Part shown: positions 27,836-36,744 of the stretch, piece by piece
Layout: each line of letters begins with the position of its first letter
Position numbering within the stretch: position 1 is the first letter of the stretch
From: AP-15 sp963777435
Lineage (GTDB): Bacteria > Pseudomonadota > Alphaproteobacteria > ATCC43930 > CGMCC-115725
Direction of reading: 5' to 3'
Assembly: GCA_963777435.1 (NCBI GenBank)
Contig: CAVZQT010000002.1
Coordinates: forward strand, 496,001-560,000
Length of the DNA: 64,000 bases
The notes under the pieces: generated by a model
The model's input: only the letters and a program-made list of their open reading frames with translations
Database searches by the model: none
What the model was told of the DNA's origin: nothing
Program-made: the position numbers and the translations under genes

Positions 27836-29551
27836 TTAAGCGGCGTGCGACGGCCGGTCGGCCATGCGATGTCCGAGCGACAACGGCATCGCTGTGATTT
27901 GGGGCTGCGCGGAGCGAGGCACCGCGGCTCGACGCTCCGTGTCTTTAGCCGGGGCGAGATCGAAGGCGGCGGCCATCAGCGCGCGTGTATAGGGGTGCTC
28001 GGGCGCGGTCATGATGCGCTCGGTCGGGCCGGATTCGACGATCCGTCCATCCTTCATGACCAGGATGTCGTGGGCGAGCGCGCGAACGACCCGCAGATCG
28101 TGGCTGATGAACAGATAAGCGAGGCCGCGGCGCTGCCTGCAATTCGCGCAAGAGCTCGACGATCTGCGCCTGCACCGACATGTCGAGCGCCGAGGTCGGC
28201 TCGTCGAGGACGACGAGGCGCGGCTGCAGCACCAGGGCACGGGCGATCGCGATGCGCTGGCGCTGGCCGCCGGAGAATTCGTGCGGGTAGCGGTCGGCCG
28301 CAGCGGGATCAAGCCCGACCTCGGCGAGTGCGGTCTCGATCAGCCGCCGGCGCTCGGCGGCGCTCGCCGCAAGATGGTGGACGCGCAGCCCCTCCTCGAC
28401 GATCTGCGCCACCGACAGCCGCGGCGACAGGCTCGAATACGGGTCCTGAAAGACGATCTGCATCTCGCGCCGCAACGGCCGCAGCCGCCGCGCTGGCTCA
28501 GCATGGCGAATGTCGCGGCCGGCAAACCAAATCCGTCCCTGCGCCGCGGTAAGACGCAGCAAGGCGAGCCCCAAAGTCGTCTTGCCCGAGCCGCTTTCGC
28601 CGACGACGCCGAGAGTGGCGCCTACGCGCAGCGTCGAGCGAGACGCCGTCGACCGCCTTCACATGGCCGCGCACCCGCCGCAGCAGGCCGGCGCGGATCG
28701 GGAACCAGACGCGCGTATCCTCGGCGGCGATCAGCACCGGCGCCGCGGGGTCGGCGGGCGCCGCGCGGCCCTTGGGCTCGGCGGCGAGCAGGCGCCTGGT
28801 ATAGGGATGGTGCGGCCGGTCGAAGATTGCCGCCGTCGGACCCGCCTCGACGATCTCGCCCTCGGTCATCACGCAGACCCGCTCGGCCATTTTGCGCACG
28901 ATCGTCAGGTCATGGGTGATCAGCAGCAGCGCCATGCCGAGGCGGTCGCGCAGATCGCGCAGCAATGCCAGGATGTTCGCCTGAATCGTTACGTCGAGCG
29001 CCGTTGTCGGCTCGTCGGCGATCAGGATGTCGGGCTCGTTGGCGATCGCCATCGCGATCATGACGCGCTGGCGCTGGCCGCCCGACAGCTGATGCGGATA
29101 GGCGCCAAGCCGGCTTTCGGCGTCCGGGAGCTGGACCAGCCGCACCAATTCGAGGACGCGCAGGCGGGCCGCCCGCGCCGACATCCGGCGGTGGACCAGC
29201 AGGATCTCGCCGATCTGCCGCTCGATCGTATGCAACGGGTTAAGCGAGGTCATCGGCTCTTGAAAGACCATCGCGATGCGGTCGCCGCGGACCTGCGCGC
29301 AATGTGTCGGGGGCGGCGCCGATCAGCTCTTCGCCGGCAAAACGGATGCTGCTGCCGCGACCGTGCAGCGCCAGCGGATAGGGCAGCAATTGCAGGATCG
29401 AGAGCGCGGTGACGCTTTTGCCGGAACCGCTTTCGCCGACCAGCGCCAGGGTCTCGCCGCGGTCGAGCGAAAACGAGACCCCTTTACCGCCTCGACCGGG
29501 GCGGCGCCGCCGCGGCCGGCAAAGGTTCACACGAGCGACGGTGCTCGGCAT
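27836..29551 (-). CDS. yejF: Peptide ABC transporter, double ATP-binding protein YejF-like (multiple frameshifts)
   Basis: Two tandem ABC ATPase domains of the oligopeptide/microcin C type in about 570 residues. Domain 1: GESGSGKSVTALS (Walker A), YPHQLSGGQRQRVMIAMA (signature), ILIADEPTTALD (Walker B). Domain 2: GKTTLGL-type Walker A region in a shifted frame, YPHEFSGGQRQRIAIARAL, LVVLDEPTSALDMSVQ and AYLFISHDLRVVRALA. The fused arrangement matches YejF. Shifts are near 29500, 29290, 28620 and 28130, all in GC runs. The exact start is uncertain because of the indels; 29551 is a candidate. It lies after yejE in the same direction. Confidence 0.8.
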
Positions 29552-29660
29552 CCGTCTCGCCGCGGCAGCTTCCTGCCGAGGAGAGAAAATCCGAGCCGGT
29601 CGCGTCGCCCCCGTGACGATATTGTTCCCCTCAACCGCGTGTCGTTCGTTTCGCACTGCC

Positions 29661-30749
29661 TCACACGGTCACCTTGCGCGGGTCGAACGCGTCGCGGACC
29701 GCCTCGCCGACAAAGATCAGCAGGCTCAGCATCAGCGCCAACACAAAAAACGCGGTCAGCCCGAGCCACGGCGCCTGCAGATTGGCCTTGCCCTGGGCCA
29801 GCAACTCGCCGAGCGAAGCCGAGCCCGGCGGCAATCCGAAGCCCAAAAAATCAAGCGAGGTCAAGGTCGTGATCGAGCCGTTCAAAATGAACGGCAGAAA
29901 GGTGATCGTCGCCACCGTCGCGTTCGGCAGGACGTGGCGCAGAATGATCGTGCGGTCGGGCACGCCGAGCGCGCGCGCCGCCCGCACATAGTCGAAATTG
30001 CGCGCGCGCAGGAACTCGGCGCGGACCACGTCGACAAGGCCCATCCACGAGAACAGCAGCATCAGCCCGAGCAGCCAGCCAAAAATTCGGCTCGACAAAG
30101 CTCGCCATGATGATCAGCAGATAGAGCACCGGCAGACCCGACCAGATCTCGATAAAGCGCTGAAATCCGAGATCGATGATGCCGCCGAAATAGCCCTGGA
30201 CGGCGCCGGCGGCGACCCCGATCACCGACGAGGCCGCGGTCAGGGTCAGCCCGAACAACACCGATATCCGAAAGCCATAGATCAGCCGCGCCATCACGTC
30301 GCGGCCCTGGTCGTCGGTGCCGAGCCAGTTGACGCGCGATGGCGGCGACGGCGCCGGGCTCGGCAGGTTGTAGTTGATCGTGTTGTAGCTGAACGGGATC
30401 AGCGGCCACACCATCCAGCCCTTTGCGTCGATCAGCTTCTGAACTTCGGGATCGCGGTAATCGGCTGCGGTCGGAAAAACGCCGCCGAAAGCCGTCTCGG
30501 GATAGCTGACTGAAACACCGGAAAATACCAGCCGCCGTCGAAATGGACGACGATCGGCCGGTCGTTGGCGATGAACTCGGCAAACAGCGACGCCGTAAAC
30601 AGCGCCAGAAAGATCCACAGCGACCAGAAGCCGCGGCGATTGGCGCGAAACGCATCGAGCCGGCGCCGGGTCAATGGCGAGATCGGCCGCCCTAAAAAAC
30701 GATCGCGCCCGCGGAGGCCCGGTACTCTCGCTGCCGTCTCCGCCGTCAT
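29661..30749 (-). CDS. yejE: Peptide ABC transporter permease YejE-like (two frameshifts)
   Basis: Inner-membrane permease of the DppC/OppC type. N-terminus: SPLTRRRLDAFRANRRGFWSLW then a membrane helix; middle frame: WLGTDDQGRDVMARLIYGFRISVLFGLTL, the conserved loop of this family; last frame: DYVRAARALGVPDRTIILRHVLPN, the EAA-type loop that contacts the ATPase, ending LMLSLLIFVGEAVRDAFDPRKV. The insertion YPETAFGGVFPTAADYRDPEVQ is typical of YejE. Shifts lie near 30515 and 30075. About 362 residues when joined. The cognate yejA (binding protein) and yejB (permease) are not upstream; asd is. Confidence 0.82.
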
Positions 30750-30783
30750 GTTCCCCTTAGGTCGAAGCGGCGTGACCGGACGG

Positions 30784-30852
30784 CCCCTCACCCTCCCGCT
30801 GCGCGGCTCCCTCCCTCTCCCCGCAGTCGAGGAGAGGGCTGCGGATGAGGGG
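30784..30852. repeat. Palindromic intergenic (REP-like) element
   Basis: Nested inverted repeat: CCCCTCA at 30784-30790 pairs with TGAGGGG at 30846-30852, and CCCTCTCC at 30813-30820 pairs with GGAGAGGG at 30831-30838. The text resembles the CCCTCACCC...CTCTCCCC intergenic palindromes common in alphaproteobacterial genomes. It lies between asd and yejE and could act as a terminator for asd. Confidence 0.6.
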
Positions 30853-30857
30853 CAGGT

Positions 30858-31940
30858 TCACACGTGCTCGTTAGCCCGCCTTGCGGCGCAATGGCTCGAC
30901 GTTTGACGGCGGGGCGTGCGCTTTCCGCCCAGATAGTCCTTGGCGAGGATTTCGGCGATCTGCACCGCGTTAAGCGCGGCGCCCTTGCGCAGATTGTCGG
31001 CGACAACCCAAAAGCTCAGGCCGTAAGGGACGGTCGGGTCGCGACGGATGCGGCTGACATAGACGTCATCCTCGCCCGCCGCCTCGGCTGGGGTGACATA
31101 ACCTTCGTCGGCACGATGATCGACGACGCTGATGCCCGGCGCGCGGCGCAGCGCCGCCCGCGCCATATCTTCGCTGAGCGGCCGCTCGAACTCGACATTG
31201 ATTGCCTCGCCATGTCCGATAAACACCGGAACGCGCACGCAGGTCGCGGTGACCGCGATGTCGGGATCGAGGATCTTGCGGGTCTCGACCGCCATCTTCC
31301 ACTCTTCCTTGGTCGATCCGTCATCCATAAAGATGTCGATATGCGGGATCGCGTTAAACGCGATCTGCTTGGTGAACTGCTCGGGCTTGACCGGATCGTT
31401 GACGTAGATCGCGCGCGTCTGGTTGAACAACTCATCCATCCCCGCGCGCCCGGCGCCCGAGGTCGACTGGTAGGTCGCCACCACCACCCGCTTGATGCGG
31501 GCGAGATCGTGCAACGGCTTCAGCGCCATCACCATCTGAATGGTCGAGCAATTCGGGTTGGCGATGATGTTGCGCTTCTGGTAGTCGCCGATCGCCTTGG
31601 GATTGACCTCGGGCACGACCAGCGGCACGTCCGGCTCCATGCGGAATTGCGAGGTATTGTCGATAACGACCGCGCCGGCTTTGGCGGCCCGCGGCGCGAA
31701 CTGCGCCGAGACCTTGGAGCCGGGAGAGGACAGCACGATATCGGTCCCGCGGAAGTCGAAGGTGTCGAGAACCTGGACCTTGAGGATATCGTCCTCGCCA
31801 AACGAGACTTCGCTTCCGACCGAGCGCGAGGAGGCGAGCGCTACGACCTGGTCGGCGGGAAAATCGCGCTCGGCCAAAGTCGTCAATATCTCGCGGCCGA
31901 CATTGCCGGTGGCGCCCACCACCGCTACCTTAAAACCCAT
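30858..31940 (-). CDS. asd: Aspartate-semialdehyde dehydrogenase
   Basis: NADPH-dependent reduction of aspartyl phosphate for lysine, methionine and threonine synthesis and for diaminopimelate. VAVVGATGNVGREIL is the nucleotide-binding start; NPNCSTIQMVMALKPLHD near residue 128 carries the catalytic Cys; YQSTSGAGRAGMDEL near 157 and GHGEAINVEFERPL near 243 complete the signature. 360 residues, some 20 longer than usual: the tail after YLGGKR is basic and runs to the edge of the REP-like element, suggesting the ancestral stop was lost. The frame itself is intact. Confidence 0.95.
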   Translation of the reverse strand: MGFKVAVVGATGNVGREILTTLAERDFPADQVVALASSRSVGSEVSFGEDDILKVQVLDTFDFRGTDIVLSSPGSKVSAQFAPRAAKAGAVVIDNTSQFRMEPDVPLVVPEVNPKAIGDYQKRNIIANPNCSTIQMVMALKPLHDLARIKRVVVATYQSTSGAGRAGMDELFNQTRAIYVNDPVKPEQFTKQIAFNAIPHIDIFMDDGSTKEEWKMAVETRKILDPDIAVTATCVRVPVFIGHGEAINVEFERPLSEDMARAALRRAPGISVVDHRADEGYVTPAEAAGEDDVYVSRIRRDPTVPYGLSFWVVADNLRKGAALNAVQIAEILAKDYLGGKRTPRRQTSSHCAARRANEHV

Positions 31941-32010
31941 CGGAAACTCCGCAGCCCAAAACTGATCGGGGATGGGTGCTGACTTACGCTGACCGTCACC
32001 CGTTTACAAG

Positions 32011-32055
32011 CGGCGGCTCGGTGTTTAACCCTCAAACCGAGCGCTCGAGCCGCCG
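32011..32055. promoter_or_regulatory. Inverted repeat with two competing hairpins between asd and the DUF962 fusion gene
   Basis: CGGCGGCTCG (32011-32020) pairs with CGAGCCGCCG (32046-32055). An inner pair, CTCGGTGTTT (32017-32026) with AAACCGAG (32034-32041), shares the CTCG bases, so the two stems cannot be complete at once. It lies in the 152-base divergent region upstream of both genes. Could be a protein-binding palindrome or a leader structure; no known riboswitch class recognised. Confidence 0.4.
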
Positions 32056-32092
32056 ATGTGCAGGAGGGGCGACCAAACCGTGGTGAGCCGGT

Positions 32093-32818
32093 ATGACGAT
32101 GACCTACCCGGAATTCTGGCGCCGCTATCTGGGCGCGCATCGCGACCCGCGCACCCGCGGGCTGCATTATCTCGGCACGTCGTTGGCGCTGGGCGCCTTG
32201 GCAACCGGCGCCGCAACCCGCGACTGGCGCTGGCTCGTCGCCGCCCCGGTCGTCGGTTATTCTTTGGCGTGGCTTGGCCACCTCGTCTTCGAACACAACC
32301 GCCCCGAAACCTTTGGCCATCCGTTCTGGTCGCTCGCCAGCGATTTTCGGATGCTCGGCCTGTTCGTTTCCGGGCGGCTCGGGCGTGAAATCGCCGCCGT
32401 GGAAAAGGAAAATCCGATGACGATGGTGCCGCTGATCGAATACGACGCCGCCAACGCCGAGGTGCGCGCCGTCTACGACGATATCATGCGGACCCGTGGC
32501 ACCGACTGGATCAACAACTTCTGGAAAGCGCTGGCCAACGACCCGCCGACCTTGCGCCGCACCTGGGAGAGCATCAAGCAGGTCATGATGCCGGGCGCGC
32601 TGGACCCGCTGACCAAGGAACTCGTGTATCTGGCGGTCAGCGCCAGCAATGGCTGCGCCTATTGCACCGCTTCGCATTCCGCGGCGGCCAAGAAACAGGG
32701 TATGACGCCGCAGATGTTTGCCGAGTTGCTGGCGGTGGTCGGCATGGCGAACGAGACCAACGCCCTCGCCAATGGCTATCGCGTGCCAGTAGACGAGAGG
32801 TTCGAAAAGTTGTTTTGA
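32093..32818 (+). CDS. DUF962 (Mpo1-like) / carboxymuconolactone decarboxylase-type fusion protein
   Basis: 241 residues with two domains. Residues 1-100 are DUF962/Mpo1-like: FWRRYLGAHRDPRTRGLHYLGT and GHLVFEHNRPETFGHPFWSL, with the conserved histidines. Yeast Mpo1 of this family is a 2-hydroxy fatty acid dioxygenase. Residues 109-241 are an AhpD-like carboxymuconolactone decarboxylase domain with NGCAYCTASHS (Cys188, Cys191, His195), the redox/peroxidase motif. The frame is continuous. An internal ATG at 32417 with AAAGGAAAA upstream could also start a separate CMD protein. Divergent from asd. Overall role unknown. Confidence 0.75.
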   Translation: MTMTYPEFWRRYLGAHRDPRTRGLHYLGTSLALGALATGAATRDWRWLVAAPVVGYSLAWLGHLVFEHNRPETFGHPFWSLASDFRMLGLFVSGRLGREIAAVEKENPMTMVPLIEYDAANAEVRAVYDDIMRTRGTDWINNFWKALANDPPTLRRTWESIKQVMMPGALDPLTKELVYLAVSASNGCAYCTASHSAAAKKQGMTPQMFAELLAVVGMANETNALANGYRVPVDERFEKLF

Positions 32819-32946
32819 TGTCGCCGCATGCGGGCGACGACGCGGCGATCCCCAAACCCGTGCCGTCAGCACCGCGGAGGCTGATTAACGCAGCGCCGGA
32901 CGGCAGGCCGCTGACCGGCAATGTCACCCAAAATTGGAGGAATCTG

Positions 32947-33908
32947 ATGGCGCAACAACTCTATGACCGCACCGCCGAGGATCTCGGCAACCTCGTCGGT
33001 CTCGAACACGTCAATCTCAGGATCAACAATCAGGGGCTGGCGCACGAGTTTTATCTCTCGGGCTCGGCTTGACCCGCGACCCCTTTATGTTCCCCGGCAC
33101 CAACAACATGTGGGTCAATGTCGGCAAGAGCCAGTTTCACCTGCCGACCGGCGAACCCAACGTATTGCGCGGCCATATCGGCCTCGTGGTCCCGTCGCTC
33201 GAGGAACTCTGTGAGCGTCTTGGCGAGGTCAAGCCAAAGCTCGCCGACACCAAATTCGACTGCAAGCAGCACAACCAATACGTCGAGGCGACCTGCCCGT
33301 GGGGCAACAAGTTCCGGCTCTACGAGCCCGACGAGGAGCGGTTTGGCGCGATCAATCTCGGCATGGGCTATGTCGAGTTCACCGTCCCGGAAGGAGCCGC
33401 TGACGGTATCGCCCGCTTCTACCGCGAAATCTTCTATGCTCCGGCCTGCGTCAAGGAGAACGGCGAGGGCCGCGCAGCACATGTCTGCGCCGGCTACAAG
33501 CAGGAACTGGTGTTCCGCGAGACCGACCAGAAGATCCCGGAATTCGATGGCCATCACCTGCAGGTCTATGCCCAGGAATTCTCGGGCCCGCATGACGAGC
33601 TCGAAAAGCGCGGGCTGATCACAGAGGAAAGCGATCAGTACCAGTATCGCTGGCAGGACATCGTTTGCCTCGATACCGGCAAGCACCTGTTCACGATCGA
33701 GCACGAAGTGCGCAGCTGCACCCACCCGCTCTATAACCGGCACATGGTCAACCGCAACCCGTCGCAGAACAATCGCCATTACCAGATGGGTGCGGATGAG
33801 TGGGATTGGACCTTGCCGCGCTCGACCAAGCGCATCCAGCCGACGCCGGCGCCCGAGCCCGCGACCCCGATGGCCCGTCGCCGCGCCGCTCGCATGGCCG
33901 CGATGTAA
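32947..33908 (+). CDS. VOC (glyoxalase/dioxygenase) family protein (one frameshift)
   Basis: Metalloprotein of the vicinal oxygen chelate superfamily, about 320 residues. Start at ATG 32947 with TGGAGG seven bases before. The first frame gives LVGLEHVNLRINNQGLAHEFYLSG, then a stop at 33072; the next frame continues LTRDPFMFPGTNNMWVNVGKSQFHLP. A lost G near 33060 (TCGGGCTCGG) explains it. Two VOC halves: LRGHIGLVVPSLEEL/NKFRLYEP and NLGMGYVEFTVPEG/HHLQVY, with candidate His/Glu ligands. The C-terminal 70 residues (TIEHEVRSCTHPLYNRHMVNRN) are an extension I do not recognise. Substrate unknown. Confidence 0.75.
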
Positions 33909-33930
33909 GGCGACTTAGGACAACTTGATG

Positions 33931-33956
33931 GGCTAAAGGCCGAGCGGCCTTTAGCC
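33931..33956 (+). terminator. Strong hairpin after the VOC gene
   Basis: GGCTAAAGGCC, loop GAGC, GGCCTTTAGCC: a perfect 11-bp stem starting 23 bases after the VOC stop. No T-tract follows, so it may act as a weak or Rho-assisted terminator or protect the 3' end of the mRNA. Confidence 0.6.
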
Positions 33957-34011
33957 GCGCGGGCGCAATGCGACGGGGGGCTCGTAGTCCCCATAACAAC
34001 CGAGACTCCGT

Positions 34012-34030
34012 GGCCGGGCTTGTCCCGGCC
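34012..34030. repeat. REP-like short palindrome
   Basis: GGCCGGG, loop CTTGT, CCCGGCC. The core text GTGGCCGGGCTTGTCCCGGCC is common as an intergenic repeat in Bradyrhizobium-like and other alphaproteobacterial genomes. Within the 243-base gap between the VOC and alcohol dehydrogenase genes. Confidence 0.6.
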
Positions 34031-34151
34031 GCCCTGGTTGGGGCGAGCTGAGCCCGGCAGCAACCAAGCCCTGGCAACGGGTGCTTAGAGCGCTCGCGCT
34101 GATCATCCCGGCGTCCTCCACTCGCGTCTCGAAGCGTTAGGAGACACAGCC

Positions 34152-35321
34152 ATGCTCAGCGGCGCTTACCGCTTTCCGCAGATGGAAAGCGTCGTGTTCG
34201 GGAAGCCTTTTGCCGAGGCGCTTGCGCAGGAAGTCGACCGCCTTGACGCCCGCGCCGTTTTCGTATTGGCGAGCGGCACGCTCGCTCGCGAAACCGATCT
34301 TGTCGACCGGCTAAGACAGACGCTCGGCAATCGCTTTGCCGGGCTCTGCGCCAAGATCGGCGCGCACACCCCGCGCAGCGATGTCGTCGCGGCGGCGAAT
34401 ATGGCCCGCGAGGCCCGCGCCGACCTGATCGTCACCTTGGGAGGGGGTTCGGTAACTGATGCAGCCAAGATGGTTGGATTGTGTCTCGGCAACGACGTAA
34501 CAACTCCTGAGCATCTGGACAATTTCCGCGCCCAGGTCGCGGCCGACGGCACCGCCCAGCGCCCAGCGGTTGGTCCGCCGGGTGTGCGCATGATCGCGAT
34601 CCCGACAACGTTGTCGGCGGGCGAGTTCTCGGCGGGCGCCGGCTGCACCGACACGGTGCGCCACGTCAAGCAGAGCTTCAGCCACCCCCTGATGATCCCG
34701 CGCACCGTCATCCTCGATCCGGCCGCGAGCGTGCCGACGCCCCAATGGCTATTTCTGTCGACCGGCATACGCGCCCTCGACCACGCGGTCGAGGATATTT
34801 GCTCAGTAAACGGCCAGCCGATTTCCGAGGGCGCGGCATTCCACGCGTTGCGGCTATTGGGGCGGGGCTTGCCGGCGGTAAAGGCCGATGCCGCCAATCT
34901 CGAAGCTCGCCTCGATTGTCAGATCGGCGCGTGGATGTCGATGGTCGGCTCCCAGACCGGGGTTAGCAAGGGCGCCAGTCACGGGATTGGCCATGTGCTC
35001 GGCGGCACCGCCGATGTGCCGCACGGCTGTACTTCCTGCATCATGCTGCCGCATGTGCTGCGTTTTAACCTCGCGGTGAACGCCGACAAACAGGCCCGGG
35101 TCAGCGAAGCTCTTGGCGACCCGAACGAGCCCGCCGCCGATGTCGTCGGAGCGCTGATATCAGGGCTCGGCTTGCCGACGCGGCTGCGTGAGGTCGGCGT
35201 CAGGGAAGACCAGCTGGACCTCATCGCCGCAAATTCGATGCACGACCGCTGGATCCACACCAACCCACGCAAGATCGACGGCCCCGCGATCATTCGCAAT
35301 CTGCTGGACGCAGCCTGGTAG
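34152..35321 (+). CDS. Iron-containing alcohol dehydrogenase / maleylacetate reductase-like
   Basis: 389-residue group III (iron-type) dehydrogenase. LIVTLGGGSVTDAAKMVGL near residue 95 is the NAD(P)-binding glycine loop; AIPTTLSAGEFSAGAGCTD near 150 is the substrate/nucleotide region; ALDHAVEDICS near 212 and HGIGHVLGGTADVPHGCTS near 277 contain the metal ligands (Asp and three His). The absence of the classical GSP.H... start of 1,3-propanediol dehydrogenases and the AGEFS segment point to the maleylacetate reductase-like branch, but no aromatic-ring cleavage genes adjoin it. Overlaps the convergent MFS gene by 32 bases. Confidence 0.85.
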   Translation: MLSGAYRFPQMESVVFGKPFAEALAQEVDRLDARAVFVLASGTLARETDLVDRLRQTLGNRFAGLCAKIGAHTPRSDVVAAANMAREARADLIVTLGGGSVTDAAKMVGLCLGNDVTTPEHLDNFRAQVAADGTAQRPAVGPPGVRMIAIPTTLSAGEFSAGAGCTDTVRHVKQSFSHPLMIPRTVILDPAASVPTPQWLFLSTGIRALDHAVEDICSVNGQPISEGAAFHALRLLGRGLPAVKADAANLEARLDCQIGAWMSMVGSQTGVSKGASHGIGHVLGGTADVPHGCTSCIMLPHVLRFNLAVNADKQARVSEALGDPNEPAADVVGALISGLGLPTRLREVGVREDQLDLIAANSMHDRWIHTNPRKIDGPAIIRNLLDAAW

Positions 35322-36495
35322 CAGCGAACAAATCGATTATCAGCGCCAGGATAAGCGCGCTTGCGCCAAGCGCAAATTGCACCCGATAGTCGCCGCCGGT
35401 CAGGGCGAATAAAGCGGAACAGCCATAGGCTGCCACCGCCTGGCCGATGGCGAAGGCGATCGTGCACCAGACCCAGGCGCGGCGCTGCAATTCGGGGTTG
35501 CGCGGGGCCAGCTCGTGAACCCGGCCCAGCGCCAGTGCAACCACACCTGGAACAAATGCACCGACCACGACGCTCGACAGCGTCAGGGACACCGGGCCGG
35601 CGCTGACTGCGAGTATCCCGACCGCAGCGGCTTGAATTGCCAGCGCGAGTTGCAACGCCGCCGCAAATCCAATTCGGTCGCCAAGCCTCCCGGCTGTCAG
35701 CGGTCCAATGATTGCGCCCACCCCGAACCACACCCAGCAATGCGCCCCAGCGGCCACGCCGCAGCCCAGCCCGCGCGCGACGAAATCGACGAGCAGTATC
35801 ATATGTGGGACAAGACCAACGGCGTTGAGGCCGTAGACGACGTAAAGCGCACGCAATTGCGGAGATCGCCCGGGATGCCGGATCGGCGGAGCGGCGGTCG
35901 GCTCGGACCGTGCTTGGGGCCAGGCATTCCACGACAACACAGTAAGCGAAAGGGATATTCCGCCGAGGACGAGCCAAGTCGTTGCGAGTCCCTCGCCTAG
36001 TAACAACGGCACCAATGTGCCGGACGCGGCAATCCCAAGGCCGACCCCCAAGAAAATCAGGCCAGCGGCAAACCCGCGCCGGGCCGGGGGCACGAGAGGC
36101 AATACTGTCGGTGCGGCGAGCGCCATCAACGCTCCGCCAGCTATTCCCGCAGCAGACCGCCAGAAGAAATACCAAGCGAAGGACAAAGGCGTCGCACAGG
36201 CGAAAAATGCCGCCGACGCCGTTATCATCATCGCCTTCAGTGCCGCCGCTGCGCCAATCCGCGCCGCAACCGCTCGGGCGACGAGCGCGCCGCCGAGATA
36301 TCCAGCCAAGTTTGCCGCCCCGAGATAGACCGCGGCGGCGGGCGCAAACCAGTGTCCGGCAATGAGCGCCGGGATCAGCGGGGTGTAGGCAAACCGCGCC
36401 ACCCCAATCCCGACCAGGCTGGCGCTCCCCCCAGCGAGAATTGCGCGCCAGACTGAAACATTTCTCGTGGCCACGACTGCAGAACACCCTGCCAC
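35290..36495 (-). CDS. YbfB/YjiJ-family MFS transporter
   Basis: 401 residues with about 12 membrane helices. The N-terminal GIGVARFAYTPLIPALI is the signature of the YbfB/YjiJ family, followed by YLGAANLAGYLGGALVARAVAARIG in helix 2 and loop 2-3. Substrate unknown; these are major facilitator exporters or uptake proteins of unassigned specificity. GTG start at 36495; an alternative GTG lies at 36474. The 3' end overlaps the convergent dehydrogenase gene. Confidence 0.8.
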   Translation of the reverse strand: MAGCSAVVATRNVSVWRAILAGGSASLVGIGVARFAYTPLIPALIAGHWFAPAAAVYLGAANLAGYLGGALVARAVAARIGAAAALKAMMITASAAFFACATPLSFAWYFFWRSAAGIAGGALMALAAPTVLPLVPPARRGFAAGLIFLGVGLGIAASGTLVPLLLGEGLATTWLVLGGISLSLTVLSWNAWPQARSEPTAAPPIRHPGRSPQLRALYVVYGLNAVGLVPHMILLVDFVARGLGCGVAAGAHCWVWFGVGAIIGPLTAGRLGDRIGFAAALQLALAIQAAAVGILAVSAGPVSLTLSSVVVGAFVPGVVALALGRVHELAPRNPELQRRAWVWCTIAFAIGQAVAAYGCSALFALTGGDYRVQFALGASALILALIIDLFAATRLRPADCE

Positions 36496-36630
36496 CCCGC
36501 TTCGTCACGGCCAAAGTAGGACAAGGAGATCAGGGTAAGACGTAAGGGAGAAAGCACCTTTCCGAGCGACTACGCGCATGGCAGGCGCCACGCAGCCACC
36601 AAGGAATGGGCCCACAGGTCTAGCGGCAGC

Positions 36631-36656
36631 GGAACCGGAGCGCTGCCAATCCTGTT
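36631..36656 (+). promoter_or_regulatory. Possible EcfG-type general stress promoter upstream of the KaiC-like gene
   Basis: GGAAC at 36631-36635, 17 bases, then TGTT at 36653-36656. The alphaproteobacterial EcfG consensus is GGAAC with 16-17 bases to CGTT; the -10 differs at one base. It is 89 bases before the predicted start of the KaiC-like gene, and stress control would fit a signalling module. The match is short and may be chance. Confidence 0.3.
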
Positions 36657-36744
36657 GAATTTATGCGCCGGGCCGGGGGGTTGGCAAAATGGCGAGCCGA
36701 CGCCTCGGCGCACCGGTCCTGGTCAACCCGCTTTGCTGACCCTC

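Noticed and set aside
36655..36744. Upstream 30-codon extension of the KaiC-like frame
   Set aside because: The residues are not KaiC-like, and the ATG at 36745 just before the domain is a better start.
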